Positions 37,875 through 47,024 of a stretch of 64,000 nt of DNA are shown here, piece by piece. Under the pieces are notes generated by a model that made no database searches, had not been told where the DNA came from, and was given only the letters and a program-made list of their open reading frames with translations. The DNA is from Isosphaera pallida ATCC 43644 (GTDB taxonomy: Bacteria; Planctomycetota; Planctomycetia; Isosphaerales; Isosphaeraceae). The position numbers and the translations under genes were made by a program. The stretch lies in the NCBI RefSeq assembly GCF_000186345.1, contig NC_014962.1, positions 744,001 through 808,000 of the forward strand, read 5' to 3'. The stretch's first letter is position 1. Every line of letters begins with the position of its first letter.

Positions 37875-38795
37875 TCATTCCAGGGCGGCCGCGCCGCCGA
37901 TGATTTCGGCGAGTTCGCGGGTGATTTGACTTTGACGCGCTCGGTTGTAGAGTCGGGTGAGGCTGCGGATCATTTCGTCGGCGTTTTCGGTGGCCCCCTT
38001 CATGGCGATCATGCGGGCGATCTGTTCAGACACCGCCGCGTCCAAAAAGCATTTGAAGAGGCGGGTCTTGAACGACAGCGGTACGATCTCCTCGAGAATA
38101 CTGGCGGGGTCGGGCAGGAACTCGAAGTTGGGTCTGAGTGGCGAATCGGTCGCGGGTTGGGGTTCGGGGTGGGTTTGGACTTTGCCGACCCCCACCAGGT
38201 TAGTTTCCTCCAGCGAGGTCATCGGCAGCAGGGTGACGATCTCGGCCTGCTGGCGGGAGACGTTGATAAACCGGGTGTAGGCGACTTCGACCCGATCCAC
38301 GTCCCCTTTGAGGTATTGGTCCAGAATCACGTTGGCCAGTTCATCCACCTCATCGAACTGCGGCTTGTCCTCGAATTGGGTGTAGGTCGCGTCAGGTTGG
38401 AAGCCTCGGAACCGGCAAAACGAGATGCCCCGTTTGCCCGAGACCAGCACCTTGACCCCCAGACCTTGGGCCAGGTGGTCAAGCCGGCGCTGGATGGCCA
38501 ACCGCAACACGTTGCTGTTGTAACCGCCAGCCAGACCTCGGTTACTGGTGAGGATCAACAACAGGACGGTTTTGACGGTGTCCCGGGGTTGCAGCAACGG
38601 GTGGCTGACCTCCAGTCCGGTGCCGGCCAGTTCGGCCACCAATTCGGTGATCTTGCGGGTGAAGAGGGTCGATTCCTGCGCCCGGTCCATCGCCTTGCGG
38701 AAGCGGGCGGTGGCGATCAACTCCATGGTCCGCGTGATTTTGCGGATGTTTTGGATTGATTTACGGCGTTTGATGATCGCGCGGGCCTTGGCCAT
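37875..38795 (-). CDS. atpG: ATP synthase F1 gamma subunit
   Basis: Central rotor shaft linking F1 to the c ring. 306 residues from the ATG at 38795. The N-terminal helix begins MAKARAIIKRRKSIQNIRKITRTMELIATARFRKA, shown in pieces: IKRRKSIQNIRKITRTMELI is the conserved family signature, followed by SNRGLAGGYNSNV. The C-terminal helix carries MKGATENADEMI and LTRLYNRARQSQITRELAEIIGGAAAL, the shaft region inside the alpha/beta ring. The gene lies between atpA and atpD in the expected order. Confidence 0.96.
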   Translation of the reverse strand: MAKARAIIKRRKSIQNIRKITRTMELIATARFRKAMDRAQESTLFTRKITELVAELAGTGLEVSHPLLQPRDTVKTVLLLILTSNRGLAGGYNSNVLRLAIQRRLDHLAQGLGVKVLVSGKRGISFCRFRGFQPDATYTQFEDKPQFDEVDELANVILDQYLKGDVDRVEVAYTRFINVSRQQAEIVTLLPMTSLEETNLVGVGKVQTHPEPQPATDSPLRPNFEFLPDPASILEEIVPLSFKTRLFKCFLDAAVSEQIARMIAMKGATENADEMIRSLTRLYNRARQSQITRELAEIIGGAAALE

Positions 38796-38954
38796 TGCTC
38801 GGGCTCGTCTCGTGGAACGGGTCAACAGGCGGGAGGGACGATCGGATCGAAGCCAGGTTGGTCGAGTCGGGGACAGGGCCGAATGGGCGAGGAACCCATC
38901 CGCCCTGTCCCTAACCGATTGGGTCGGAGGCGAGTTCGCCCGGCGGGAGCGGGG

Positions 38955-40625
38955 TCACACACCGGGTTTGAATTGGGTGAGGAACTCGGCGAAGGCAGCT
39001 TTGAGACCAGAGGCGACTTCGGGGGTCATTTTTTGTTCCCGGATCAGCAGGTCGCGGACCTCCGACTTCTGTTCCCGCAGGAATGCTAGGAATTCCTTTT
39101 CGAGCCGGGACACCTGTTTAATGGGGATTTCGTCGAGCAGGCCCTCGGAGGCGACGAAGATGATGGCCACCTGGTCGGCGACGTGGAGCGGCGAGTAGGC
39201 TCCCTGCTTGAGGATTTCGACCATGCGGTAGCCGCGGTCGAGTTGCCGCTGGGTGGCCTTGTCGAGGTCGGTGCCGAGTTGGGCGAACGCCTCCAGTTCA
39301 CGGAAGGCCGACAGATCCAGCCGCAGACCGCCGGCCACCTTCTTCATGGCCGGAATCTGGGCCTTACCGCCCACGCGGGAGACCGAGATCCCCACGTCAA
39401 TGGCGGGACGCACTCCGGCGAAGAACAGGTCGGGTTGCAGGTAGATTTGGCCATCGGTGATCGAGATCACGTTGGTGGGGATGTAGGCGGAGACTTCGCC
39501 CTCGAGGGTCTCGATGATCGGCAGGGCCGTCAGCGACCCGCCCGACTTGGTCACCTTGACGATGTGGTGGCCTTCGCCCAGGGTTTGGAGGTCATGTTTG
39601 GCTTCCTCCAGACCGGGCACCCCGACATAGGTTTTGCCGTTGACTCCGGAGTGGTCTTCAATCAGCTCAGACGGGTCGGGTTGGCGGTTGAGGATCACGT
39701 AGCGGTTGGCGAGCTTGGCGGAGCGTTCCAGCAGCCGCGAGTGGCAGTAGAAGATGTCGCCGGGAAACGCTTCGCGTCCGGGAGGCCGCCGCATCAGCAG
39801 CGACAATTCGCGGTAGGCGACTGCTTGCTTGGAGAGGTCGTCGTAAATGCAGAGGGTCGCTTTGCCTTGGCCGTACATAAAATATTCGGCCATCGCCGTG
39901 CCAGCGTAAGGGGCTAGGTACTGAAGCGGAGCGGGGTCGGACGCGCCGGCGGCCACCACGATGGTGTAATCCATCGCGCCGTGGCTGCGCAGCACCTCGA
40001 CGAGCGAAGCGGTGGTCGATTCCTTCTGACCAATCGCCACGTACACGCAGATGACGCCGGTTCCTTTCTGGTTGAGGATGGTGTCGATGGCGATGGTGGT
40101 CTTGCCGGTCTTGCGGTCGCCGATGATGAGTTCCCGTTGGCCGCGGCCGATCGGGGTCATGGCGTCGATTGCTTTGATGCCGGTTTGCAGGGGTTCATCG
40201 ACTGGCTGGCGTTCGGAGATGCCGGGCGCAGGCGATTCGACCAGCCGAGATTCGGTGGTCACGATGGGGCCGGCGTCGTCAATCGGTTCGCCCAGGGGGT
40301 TGACCACCCGTCCGATCAGGGCGTCGCCCACCGGCACCCGCAGCAGTTGGCGGGTGGCCCGTACCGTCTCCCCTTCGTGGATTCCGGTGAAGTCGCCCAG
40401 GATGATGATGCCGACGGAGGATTCCTCCAGGTTGAAGGCGATCCCCTTGACGCCGTTTTCAAACTCGACCATCTCGCCGGCCATGACCTCCGAGAGGCCA
40501 TAAACCCGCGCGATGCCGTCGCCGACTTCGAGCACCCGACCGATCACCTGAGGTGTGGCCTCGGCGGTGAACTGCTCGATTTCACGCTGAATAACTGAAG
40601 TGATCTCGTCGGTTCTGAATTTCAT
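38955..40625 (-). CDS. atpA: ATP synthase F1 alpha subunit with a ~50-residue insertion
   Basis: Non-catalytic nucleotide-binding subunit, 556 residues against the usual 500-515. Walker A GDRKTGKT (169-176) is intact. The extra length is inside the nucleotide-binding domain. After [12 protein letters not shown] (296-307) there are about 50 additional residues (roughly 307-361, coordinates near 39543-39707) before [32 protein letters not shown] resumes. The insertion contains [16 protein letters not shown] and [24 protein letters not shown]. Frame is kept and both flanks are conserved, so it is a real insertion. The start codon lies 44 bases inside atpH. Function should be normal; the insert probably forms a surface extension. 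Confidence 0.96.
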   Translation of the reverse strand: MKFRTDEITSVIQREIEQFTAEATPQVIGRVLEVGDGIARVYGLSEVMAGEMVEFENGVKGIAFNLEESSVGIIILGDFTGIHEGETVRATRQLLRVPVGDALIGRVVNPLGEPIDDAGPIVTTESRLVESPAPGISERQPVDEPLQTGIKAIDAMTPIGRGQRELIIGDRKTGKTTIAIDTILNQKGTGVICVYVAIGQKESTTASLVEVLRSHGAMDYTIVVAAGASDPAPLQYLAPYAGTAMAEYFMYGQGKATLCIYDDLSKQAVAYRELSLLMRRPPGREAFPGDIFYCHSRLLERSAKLANRYVILNRQPDPSELIEDHSGVNGKTYVGVPGLEEAKHDLQTLGEGHHIVKVTKSGGSLTALPIIETLEGEVSAYIPTNVISITDGQIYLQPDLFFAGVRPAIDVGISVSRVGGKAQIPAMKKVAGGLRLDLSAFRELEAFAQLGTDLDKATQRQLDRGYRMVEILKQGAYSPLHVADQVAIIFVASEGLLDEIPIKQVSRLEKEFLAFLREQKSEVRDLLIREQKMTPEVASGLKAAFAEFLTQFKPGV

Positions 40626-41229
40626 GGTTACGCTGGTCCAACAGGCGGGTCTGGATGCGGGCAAGCTTGGAACGGATCGACAGATCAAAACGATGGTCGC
40701 CGAAGCTGACGACCAGACCGCCGATCAGGGACGGGTCGGTGTGGTATTGGAATAGGGGCGAGCCGACGGCTACCTTCGAGCGGATCACCTCCTCAATCCA
40801 CTGGCGTTGATCGTCGTCCAGCGGGTGGGCCGTGACGATCTGGACGACGTAACGGCGTTGTTTAGCATTCCAGAGCCGTCGCGCTTCGTGAGCAATTTCC
40901 CGAAGCAGGTTAAGTCGTCCCCGACGGTTGAGCAGTTTGATGAACCGGCACAACAGGTCCGATCCTCGGCCTTCGATAATGTGACAGATGAGCCGTTCCT
41001 TGGTGGCCGGTTTGATAATCGGCGAGAACAGCACCCGCGCTAGGCCGGGGTAGGCTTCGCGCACGTCGTTGATCAACTCGTCGAGTTCGTCGAGGGCGGC
41101 GTCGGCCTGACCGGAGGCTTCAGCCAGGTTGAGATAGGCTTGGGCGTAGGCCCGCGCGCCAGCCAGGGCGGTTTGGTCCAGTACGGTGGGAATCCGAGCG
41201 CGTTCGGCGAGGTCGGCGGCGTGGGTCAT
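40582..41229 (-). CDS. atpH: ATP synthase delta subunit
   Basis: Peripheral-stalk subunit joining F1 to the b dimer. 215 residues, longer than the usual ~180, with extra sequence at both ends. Diagnostic features are the N-terminal [17 protein letters not shown] helix, [15 protein letters not shown] and the late [28 protein letters not shown], the typical GG.xV...D.S.xxxL signature of delta. Its 3' end overlaps atpA by 44 bases, while its ATG overlaps the atpF stop by 4 bases. The last ~15 residues ([10 protein letters not shown]) come entirely from the overlap. Confidence 0.93.
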   Translation of the reverse strand: MTHAADLAERARIPTVLDQTALAGARAYAQAYLNLAEASGQADAALDELDELINDVREAYPGLARVLFSPIIKPATKERLICHIIEGRGSDLLCRFIKLLNRRGRLNLLREIAHEARRLWNAKQRRYVVQIVTAHPLDDDQRQWIEEVIRSKVAVGSPLFQYHTDPSLIGGLVVSFGDHRFDLSIRSKLARIQTRLLDQRNHEIQNRRDHFSYSA

Positions 41230-41852
41230 GCAGCGGTCTCCGAACTGACCCCGGATGAGGTCTTCAGCATCTCCAACTCATGGATCGCTTGCTCGGTGAG
41301 CCGTCGTTGGTCGTCGTGCGACAATTCGCGGGGCAGCAACCGACCCGCAACCACCACCGAAAGCTCGGTCGCCCGATCCCAGAGTTCCTTGAGCGCCTCG
41401 TCCTTGGCCAGCTTGATGGCCTGCTCGGCCCGTGCTTTGATCGCGGCAGCCTCCTCGTTGGCGGCACGGAGAATCTCGGCCTTGGTCGCCTGGGCGTCGC
41501 GGCGGGCCTCTTCAATGAGCGCTTTGACCTCCTCGGCGGCCGCCGCCAGCTTGGTCTCGTACTCGGTCTGAAGTCGGAGGGTTTCGGAGCGGGCGGCTTC
41601 GGCCTCCTGGCGGATTTGGTTGAGCGAGGCCTCGCGGGCGTCCAGCGCCTGGACGATTGGCGTCCAGGCGTATTTCCAGAGGATCGCTAACAGGATCAGG
41701 AAGACGATCAGCGAGTAGGCGACCAGGTTGAGTTCGAGGCCAAGCGCCGTGGGGGGCGGCTCGGCCGACTCGGTTGCCAGGACCGTCGCCGGAGCCGCCA
41801 GGCTCGCAATCAGCGCGGCCAGCGCGCCGGTCCATCGTCGAATCGAACGCAT
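41226..41852 (-). CDS. atpF: ATP synthase Fo b subunit
   Basis: Peripheral stalk. 208 residues from the ATG at 41852 (the frame is open to 41918). It has an N-terminal signal-like hydrophobic segment (about 8-27, ALAALIASLAAPATVLA), then the true membrane helix (about 43-60, LVAYSLIVFLILLAILW) followed by KYAWTPIVQALDAREASLNQIRQEAEAAR, seen in pieces, which is the conserved b-subunit dimer region. The rest is charged helix. Two hydrophobic segments instead of one is unusual; the first is probably cleaved. Its stop overlaps the atpH start by 4 bases (ATGA). Confidence 0.93.
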   Translation of the reverse strand: MRSIRRWTGALAALIASLAAPATVLATESAEPPPTALGLELNLVAYSLIVFLILLAILWKYAWTPIVQALDAREASLNQIRQEAEAARSETLRLQTEYETKLAAAAEEVKALIEEARRDAQATKAEILRAANEEAAAIKARAEQAIKLAKDEALKELWDRATELSVVVAGRLLPRELSHDDQRRLTEQAIHELEMLKTSSGVSSETAA

Positions 41853-42157
41853 GGCAGGGGCGTCTCCAGGAGACGGGAAGGCGGGTGGGGGAGCCCGACG
41901 TAGGCAATCCCAACGCACGAATTCCGGGGCGAGGCGGCGCGATCAATGGAAAAGCCAGTTCCGTCAGGATAGACCATCGGGCATGTCGCGTCACCATCCC
42001 GGTTGAGGCAAGAGAAGCGGCCTCAAGTCCTAGGGGTGCTGCCCGTCGCGCCAAACCGCCTTGAAGAAAGGCGGAGTGGAGAGGACGGGCCAGAGATGGG
42101 CCGCTTGAGATTCTTCGGGGGCACCTGGGGCGGTCCCGTCGCGTCGAGAAGGAGGGA
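41853..42157. other. atpE-atpF spacer
   Basis: 305 bases between atpE and atpF, unusually long inside an atp operon. No gene, promoter or clear hairpin was recognised on either strand. Longer spacers on both sides of atpE could hold stabilising or processing sites that raise c-subunit output, but that is inference. Confidence 0.35.
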
Positions 42158-42529
42158 TTACATCACGACTGCCACGAACACCAGCGCGGCGAAACCGATG
42201 CCTTCGATCAGCGCTGCGGCCAGCAGGAAGGCGATGAAGATCGGCCCTTGCATCTCGGGCTGACGGGCATAGCTTTCGACGGTCGCCTTGGCCAGGATGC
42301 CGATGCCCAGACCTGCACCGAGCACCGCCAGGCCAATCCCGATGGCCCGCAGACCAATCCCGAAGGCCCGTTGGTTGCTGTTGAACGCTTCCTTGGCCTC
42401 GTTGGGTAAGTCCGAGCTTTGGACCTGAAGGAATTCCGAGGGAGGAGCCTGCGCCTGGGCGGGAGCCACCAGCGAGAGCGAGGCAATCGAACCCAAAACC
42501 ATCAGCATCAACACGCGAAACAGATTCAT
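42158..42529 (-). CDS. atpE: ATP synthase Fo c subunit with signal peptide
   Basis: Rotor-ring proteolipid, 123 residues from the ATG at 42529 against about 75-85 for ordinary c subunits. The extra part is an N-terminal signal peptide (VLMLMVLGSIASLSL, likely cut after APAQA, residue 26) plus about 25 residues before helix 1. Helix 1 has the glycine-rich GIGLAVLGAGLGIGILA, the loop has ARQPEM, and helix 2 has IEGIGFAALVFVAVV with proton-binding Glu109. The residue after Glu is Gly and helix 1 lacks the Gln of sodium-type rings, so H+ specificity is expected. The frame is open back to 42700 but homology and signal logic fix the start. Confidence 0.95.
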   Translation of the reverse strand: MNLFRVLMLMVLGSIASLSLVAPAQAQAPPSEFLQVQSSDLPNEAKEAFNSNQRAFGIGLRAIGIGLAVLGAGLGIGILAKATVESYARQPEMQGPIFIAFLLAAALIEGIGFAALVFVAVVM

Positions 42530-42853
42530 GGACGCGAACACTCCAAATAAGCGAAGCGAAAGGTGGGGAACTCGGTTCGAGGCACGCCGACGCCGCGGCC
42601 AAAACCGCGTGACGGCGATCGAACGGACGGGACACGAAGGGTGGCGAACAACACCAACGAGATGCGATGAGATTGGCGGGGGGACGCCAAACCAACTCAC
42701 TCAAACCCAACGAACCGACTTGGCGATGGCGAACGGATCGAGTCGAGAAGCTGGTGGGTACGGGACGATCCGGAAAACCAACTCACCCACGCGACGGGCG
42801 GCAACGGGAACGTGACGAACCCAAACCGAACAAGCCGCCATCGCGGACACGGC
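42530..42853. other. atpB-atpE spacer with a small hairpin
   Basis: 324 bases between atpB and atpE. The only feature seen is an inverted repeat, TTGGCG (42673-42678) with CGCCAA (42685-42690) around a 6-base loop, about 145 bases upstream of the atpE start in the minus-strand transcript. Without a T-run it is not a terminator; it may be an RNA processing or stability element. No gene is present. Confidence 0.4.
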
Positions 42854-43663
42854 TCAATGGTGGGGTTCGACGGCGGATCCGATGAACATCGCCGCCAGCA
42901 GGCAGAAGATGTAAGCTTGCAGGACCGCGACCAGCAACTCGAGCATCATCAAGGCCAGCGAGGCTGCGATCACCGTTGGGGTCACAACGTACCAAAGCCA
43001 CCCAGCGGTACCAGCGCTGATCGCAAAGCCCATCACCACCGCCTGCACGGTGTGACCGGCGAACATGTTGGCGAACAACCGCAGCGCAAGCACCACGTGC
43101 TTGACCAGCAGCGAAAGCAGTTCAATCAGAAAGAGGACGATCCACAGAAATGGCTTGAGGAAGATCGGCAGGTCCAGCTTGGGCACCAGATTGATCCAAA
43201 ACCCAAGAACCCCCGATTGCCTCATCCCCAAAAACAGGGTCATGCCGAAAACCAAAGCAGCTAAGACCCCCGTGACGTTGACATTGCCCGTTGGGGTCGC
43301 GCCGCCGGGAACTTGGCCAAGCAGATTATTGAATAAAATGAAGAAGAACAACGTCAGAAAGAACGGTAAAAGCATCCGAGCATGATGACCATGCAGACCC
43401 AGCTTGACAATGTTGTCCCGGACGAACACCACCAACATTTCCAGAAGGTTCCACCACCGTCCTCGGGTGACCGGGTTGGCTGCCATGTGACGGGCCAACG
43501 GAATGAAAATCGCGCAGATCAAGGCTCCCGCGATGATCTCCATCAACACGAAGCGGGTAATCCCCAGCGCCTGGAGGAAACTCGGAAGCGGCACCTCGAA
43601 GAATGGCAGTTCAAGGTACGTATGATCCACCGAGTGGTCGATCGGGCTGTGCGAATGAGACAT
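42854..43663 (-). CDS. atpB: ATP synthase Fo a subunit
   Basis: Membrane stator half-channel subunit, 269 residues with 5-6 hydrophobic segments. The essential arginine is Arg195 in LALRLFANMFAGH (193-205), facing the c-ring glutamate, and the preceding sequence LIELLSLLVKHVV is typical. ILFNNLLGQVPG (109-120) matches the conserved NLLG.iP region. The N-terminus is His-rich (MSHSHSPIDHSVDHTY). This is the first structural gene after the AtpZ/I-like gene in the usual bacterial order. Confidence 0.96.
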   Translation of the reverse strand: MSHSHSPIDHSVDHTYLELPFFEVPLPSFLQALGITRFVLMEIIAGALICAIFIPLARHMAANPVTRGRWWNLLEMLVVFVRDNIVKLGLHGHHARMLLPFFLTLFFFILFNNLLGQVPGGATPTGNVNVTGVLAALVFGMTLFLGMRQSGVLGFWINLVPKLDLPIFLKPFLWIVLFLIELLSLLVKHVVLALRLFANMFAGHTVQAVVMGFAISAGTAGWLWYVVTPTVIAASLALMMLELLVAVLQAYIFCLLAAMFIGSAVEPHH

Positions 43664-43692
43664 GGCGGATCCGGGAATGACAAATGGAGAAA

Positions 43693-44109
43693 TCAGGACT
43701 CGATCCGTTGGGAATCGGATCGGGCTTTGTCGTCATGGCGACGATCGCGATCTTGAGACGAAGCGGAGTCGGCAGGAACCGGGTGAGGTGGGCGGGCGGC
43801 TCGGACCGCCAAAACCGCCAAGTGGCTGAACATGGCGATCAACCCGGTGAACGTGCCGGCCAGCGTGAGCCACGGTTTGAGGTTCCAGACCCGATCCAGC
43901 CACCAACCCAGGCACACGCACACCATAAAGTCCATTGACGCAATCGAAATCTGTGTCGCCCAGAATAAGGCGACCGACACGCCGGTCATGGACGAATGCG
44001 GTCGTGGTTCAGCCAAAGCAGAGGACGTGGTTCGCGGAGAGGAACGACGCGCCGTTGGCGTCAACGCCACACGTTGTAGCGAGGCAGCGCGGCCTCTGTC
44101 AACAACCAT
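43693..44109 (-). CDS. AtpZ/AtpI-like small membrane protein
   Basis: Two-helix membrane protein directly upstream of atpB, in the position of AtpZ or AtpI, which help ion supply or c-ring assembly. The hydrophobic core is MDFMVCVCLGWWLDRVWNLKPWLTLAGTFTGLIAMFSHLAVLAV in pieces: CVCLGWWLDRVW then LTLAGTFTGLIAMFSHL, with the family-like GWWLDR turn. The start is uncertain: GTG 44136, ATG 44109 (used, 138 residues, behind a G-rich stretch) or ATG 43989 (98 residues). The N-terminal arm is Arg/Ser/Thr-rich and may not be translated. The C-terminus is a charged tail. Confidence 0.75.
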   Translation of the reverse strand: MVVDRGRAASLQRVALTPTARRSSPRTTSSALAEPRPHSSMTGVSVALFWATQISIASMDFMVCVCLGWWLDRVWNLKPWLTLAGTFTGLIAMFSHLAVLAVRAARPPHPVPADSASSQDRDRRHDDKARSDSQRIES

Positions 44110-44639
44110 GACCCCCAACATTGAGAAATTTTTCACGAAGTCCCCCGCCAGGTCAATCCTCCGCCCTTGGTTCCGCCGATTTCAAACTGTTCAATCTTTC
44201 CAACTCGGTCAAAATCCTTGGCTGGTTGCCGTCGCCCCGCGGGAACCGCGACGAAACTTCCTGTCCACTTACGACTTAGGTGCGGAACCCTGTCAAAGAA
44301 ACCAGGGTTTCAAAGTGAGACACAACCCGGTTGAGAACTGGACGAGGATGGCACACAATAGATTGAAGACAACCCTTCCGCCGCGATGCGTTCTCGCTCA
44401 CCCATTCACTTCCCTCTTGCCGGCCGCGTGGTCAATACTGCCTGAAGAGATGAGTTTAGCCCGTCGCTTCAAACTCAAATTGGAGGATGCCGGGTCGGCA
44501 AGACCTCCGATCGAGGTTCGTCTTTGAGAACGGGCTAGGCCAAGCGAGTTTGACCAAACCACGTCTAAAGGAACCGCGCTGCAGGGCGGGATAGGGTGAG
44601 CCGGATTTCGTGCATTTCGATTCGAGACGGGAGAACAAG
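44110..44639. other. divergent promoter region of atp and cbb3 clusters
   Basis: 530 bases between the minus-strand atp operon and the plus-strand cytochrome cluster, so both promoters should be here. The stretch is less GC-rich than the genes. A TTGACC box with a poor -10 exists on the minus strand near 44200, too weak to list as a promoter. No FNR-type TTGAT-N4-ATCAA box was found. No gene is present. Confidence 0.4.
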
Positions 44640-45800
44640 GTGAGTTCACGACGTTTGCGAGCCGTTTGGGTGGTGGTGGGATGGGGGGTGGCGATCGGTT
44701 TGGTCGGTTGCACCGACGACCTCAAACCCCGCGAGTCCTATCCATACACCGCCGCCATTCGGGATCTACCGCGTTTGCAGAAGGACGAGATTCGCCGGGT
44801 GGTGGCCAAGTACTACGGCACCGCCAACGAACCCAAAATGTACGGCGGCGAAGCCAACCGCGACCCGGTGACGACCGACCAATTGCGAGAAGGGGCCAGG
44901 CTTTATGGGCGCTACTGCCAGAGCTGTCACGGCTACAGCGGTGGTGGTGACGGTCCGGCTGCCGAAGGTCTGGTGCCACGACCCCGTAACTTCCACGCCG
45001 GTCAGTTCAAGTTCAAATCGACCCCCCAAACCGATAAGCCATTGCGTTCCGACATCGCCGCGATCATCAAGCGGGGCGCGATCGGCACCTCAATGCCCTC
45101 TTTTGATATCCTGACCGACAAGGAAATTGGTCTGCTGACCGACTACGTCATCTACTTGACCCACCGGGGCGAGTTGGAGACCCGGTTGGCCAAGCGGCTC
45201 AAGGAAGCCGAGGAACTCGGTGAAAAGGTCGTGTTCGAAGGCGAGGCCAACCCCGACGACTACGAGGTGGCCTTCGAGGACGTCGTCAAGGAGACGGTGG
45301 ACCGCATCCTGACCGAATGGGCGGAAGCTCCTTCGCGGGTGATCATTCCCGAAAAGCCGATGCCCACCTTCACCACCGAATTGCTGGCCCAGGGCAAAGA
45401 GTTGTTCGTCAAGAACTGCGCAAGTTGCCACGGCCCGGATGGCCGCGGTCAGGTCGAAGGTAACGAGACCATGACCGACGACGGCTGGGGCCGCAAGCCT
45501 CGGGTCGCCGACCTGACGGCCGGCATGTTCCACGGCGGTCCCGAGCCAATCGACATCTATCGGCGCATCGCCGGCGGGATTTACGCCCCGATGCCCCAGT
45601 ATTCCGCCCAACTGACCTCCGAGGAGATTTGGAGCGTGGTGGGCCATGTGCTGAACATCTCGAACCAACGTCGGCGGGGCGAGCAGTTGCCGGCGGGTCG
45701 GATCATTCCGATCGAAAATCCCCGCTCTCGGGATCGCATGAGCGACCCGTCCTCCCCGCCCCCGGCCGAGACTGGCTCCGTCGCGCTCAACGGCGAGTGA
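44640..45800 (+). CDS. diheme cytochrome c lipoprotein
   Basis: 386 residues from a GTG at 44640 with GGGAG upstream (the frame is open to a GTG at 44610). The N-terminal basic region and hydrophobic run end in the lipobox IGLVGC (Cys24), so it is a membrane-anchored periplasmic lipoprotein. It has two c-type heme sites: CQSCH (Cys93, Cys96, His97) and CASCH (Cys260, Cys263, His264), each followed by a Met-containing stretch. Two cytochrome c domains are joined by a charged helical linker. It precedes the oxidase genes, and CcoP of ordinary cbb3 oxidases is also a diheme protein, so this may be the electron entry subunit. Confidence 0.9.
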   Translation: MSSRRLRAVWVVVGWGVAIGLVGCTDDLKPRESYPYTAAIRDLPRLQKDEIRRVVAKYYGTANEPKMYGGEANRDPVTTDQLREGARLYGRYCQSCHGYSGGGDGPAAEGLVPRPRNFHAGQFKFKSTPQTDKPLRSDIAAIIKRGAIGTSMPSFDILTDKEIGLLTDYVIYLTHRGELETRLAKRLKEAEELGEKVVFEGEANPDDYEVAFEDVVKETVDRILTEWAEAPSRVIIPEKPMPTFTTELLAQGKELFVKNCASCHGPDGRGQVEGNETMTDDGWGRKPRVADLTAGMFHGGPEPIDIYRRIAGGIYAPMPQYSAQLTSEEIWSVVGHVLNISNQRRRGEQLPAGRIIPIENPRSRDRMSDPSSPPPAETGSVALNGE

Positions 45801-45948
45801 GTCGCATTCCGTCGAAAACGGCCGTGATCAACCCCGTCCCCGCTTCGCCGTCGTCGCGGGGCGGGCGATCCCGACCCCGCCCCCCTAGGGACCGTCTTGA
45901 ACCAATCAACGCGCGTTGTCATTCTTCCTCTAGGTTGGGGAAGGATTG

Positions 45949-46692
45949 ATGACCGATCGGCTCGTCACCCCTTCCGCCGTTCCTCGTTTTTCCCCGTTTC
46001 CCGCTCTGATCGATCGAGGCAATGCCGTGGATCAAGCCATCTCCGACAAGAGACGCGAGCTGGAGGAACTCCGCAACCGCGCCGCCGCGCTAGAGCGCGA
46101 ACTGGCCGAGAACCCGCCCGCCTGGCAGGCCACCGGCTACTACTTTTACTACCACGCCTCCACGGGCTTCCTGCTGGGCATCTTCGGTTCGATCACCAGT
46201 CTACTGACCAGCATGCTCAGTTCGATCGCGGTGGGCAAAAACGCGCTTGAACTGATTCGGATTTATATGACCTTCCCACTGGGCGAGCGTGCCCTGGAAC
46301 TCACCAACCCCGAGACCCAGCTTTACACGGTGCCAGATAGTCTGATCCTGATTTTCGGCTGTTGCCTCTATGTGGCGATGGGGATGTTGATGGGGATTCC
46401 TGTTTATCTCTTCATCACTTGGGTCGCACCGAAGGGGAACTTGGTTCTCCGCTCGGTTCTGGGGGTGCTGGCGGCCTTGGCGATCTGGGGGATCAACTTC
46501 TACGGCGTTTTGAGTTGGCTGCAACCCACTCTGTTCGGCGGCAACTGGATCTTGGACCAATCGCTGTTGCCCTGGTGGGTAGCCGCGGCCAACCATGCGG
46601 TTTACGGCTTGACCATCGGTCTAATGTCGCGGCTGGGCGAGTATCGTCCCTACGTGCCGCCGGGAATGGCCTCTCCTTCCACCGTCTCGTGA
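45949..46692 (+). CDS. membrane protein of the cbb3 cluster, unknown function
   Basis: 247 residues; AAGGA just upstream favours the ATG at 45949. The N-terminal half is soluble, with a Lys/Glu/Arg-rich coiled-coil segment (ISDKRRELEELRNRAAALEREL). Four hydrophobic segments follow: FLLGIFGSITSLLTSML, SLILIFGCCLYVAMGMLMGIPVYLFI, LRSVLGVLAALAIWGINFYGVL and WWVAAANHAVYGLTIGLMSRL. No heme- or copper-binding motif is seen. Its place between the diheme cytochrome and ccoN suggests a role in the oxidase, perhaps assembly. I know no family for it. Confidence 0.65.
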   Translation: MTDRLVTPSAVPRFSPFPALIDRGNAVDQAISDKRRELEELRNRAAALERELAENPPAWQATGYYFYYHASTGFLLGIFGSITSLLTSMLSSIAVGKNALELIRIYMTFPLGERALELTNPETQLYTVPDSLILIFGCCLYVAMGMLMGIPVYLFITWVAPKGNLVLRSVLGVLAALAIWGINFYGVLSWLQPTLFGGNWILDQSLLPWWVAAANHAVYGLTIGLMSRLGEYRPYVPPGMASPSTVS

Positions 46693-47024
46693 CGTGAGGG
46701 TGGTCGCAAACCGAGTCCCCAGTCCATCGATTGGTGACATCATGCGGCGTTGGTTCGTAGCGTTCCAACGCCTCCCGCTGATCTCTCCCGCCCGCTTGGT
46801 TTGTCTCAGATTCTTCGCCGGTTTTTCCTGATCTTCAATCTTCGGACCAACGACCGGAGTGTGCCGCACGGTTCCGCCATTCTCGATTCACTCCGGCCCT
46901 GGTGTCGAGTTGGTCTGGCGGGGCGATCGCGGAGCGGGAACGATTTCCGCCGGCGGCATCGAGCCGTCCACGCCTGCGCGCTAGGCTGGTCGTTGAGTTC
47001 CTTGGTCACGGGAACACGTGAACT
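46693..47024. other. intergenic region before ccoN
   Basis: 332 bases. No gene, no RNA and no clear promoter box. Open frames here are short and Arg-rich and are rejected. A separate ccoN promoter could lie in it, since the gap is long for an operon. Confidence 0.35.

Noticed and set aside
42158-42529. sodium-type c ring
   Set aside because: Helix 1 lacks the sodium-ligand Gln and the residue after Glu109 is Gly, not Ser or Thr, so a proton ring is expected.
44190-44240. minus-strand promoter TTGACC for the atp operon
   Set aside because: The -35 is good but no acceptable -10 lies at 16-18 bases, so it is not listed.
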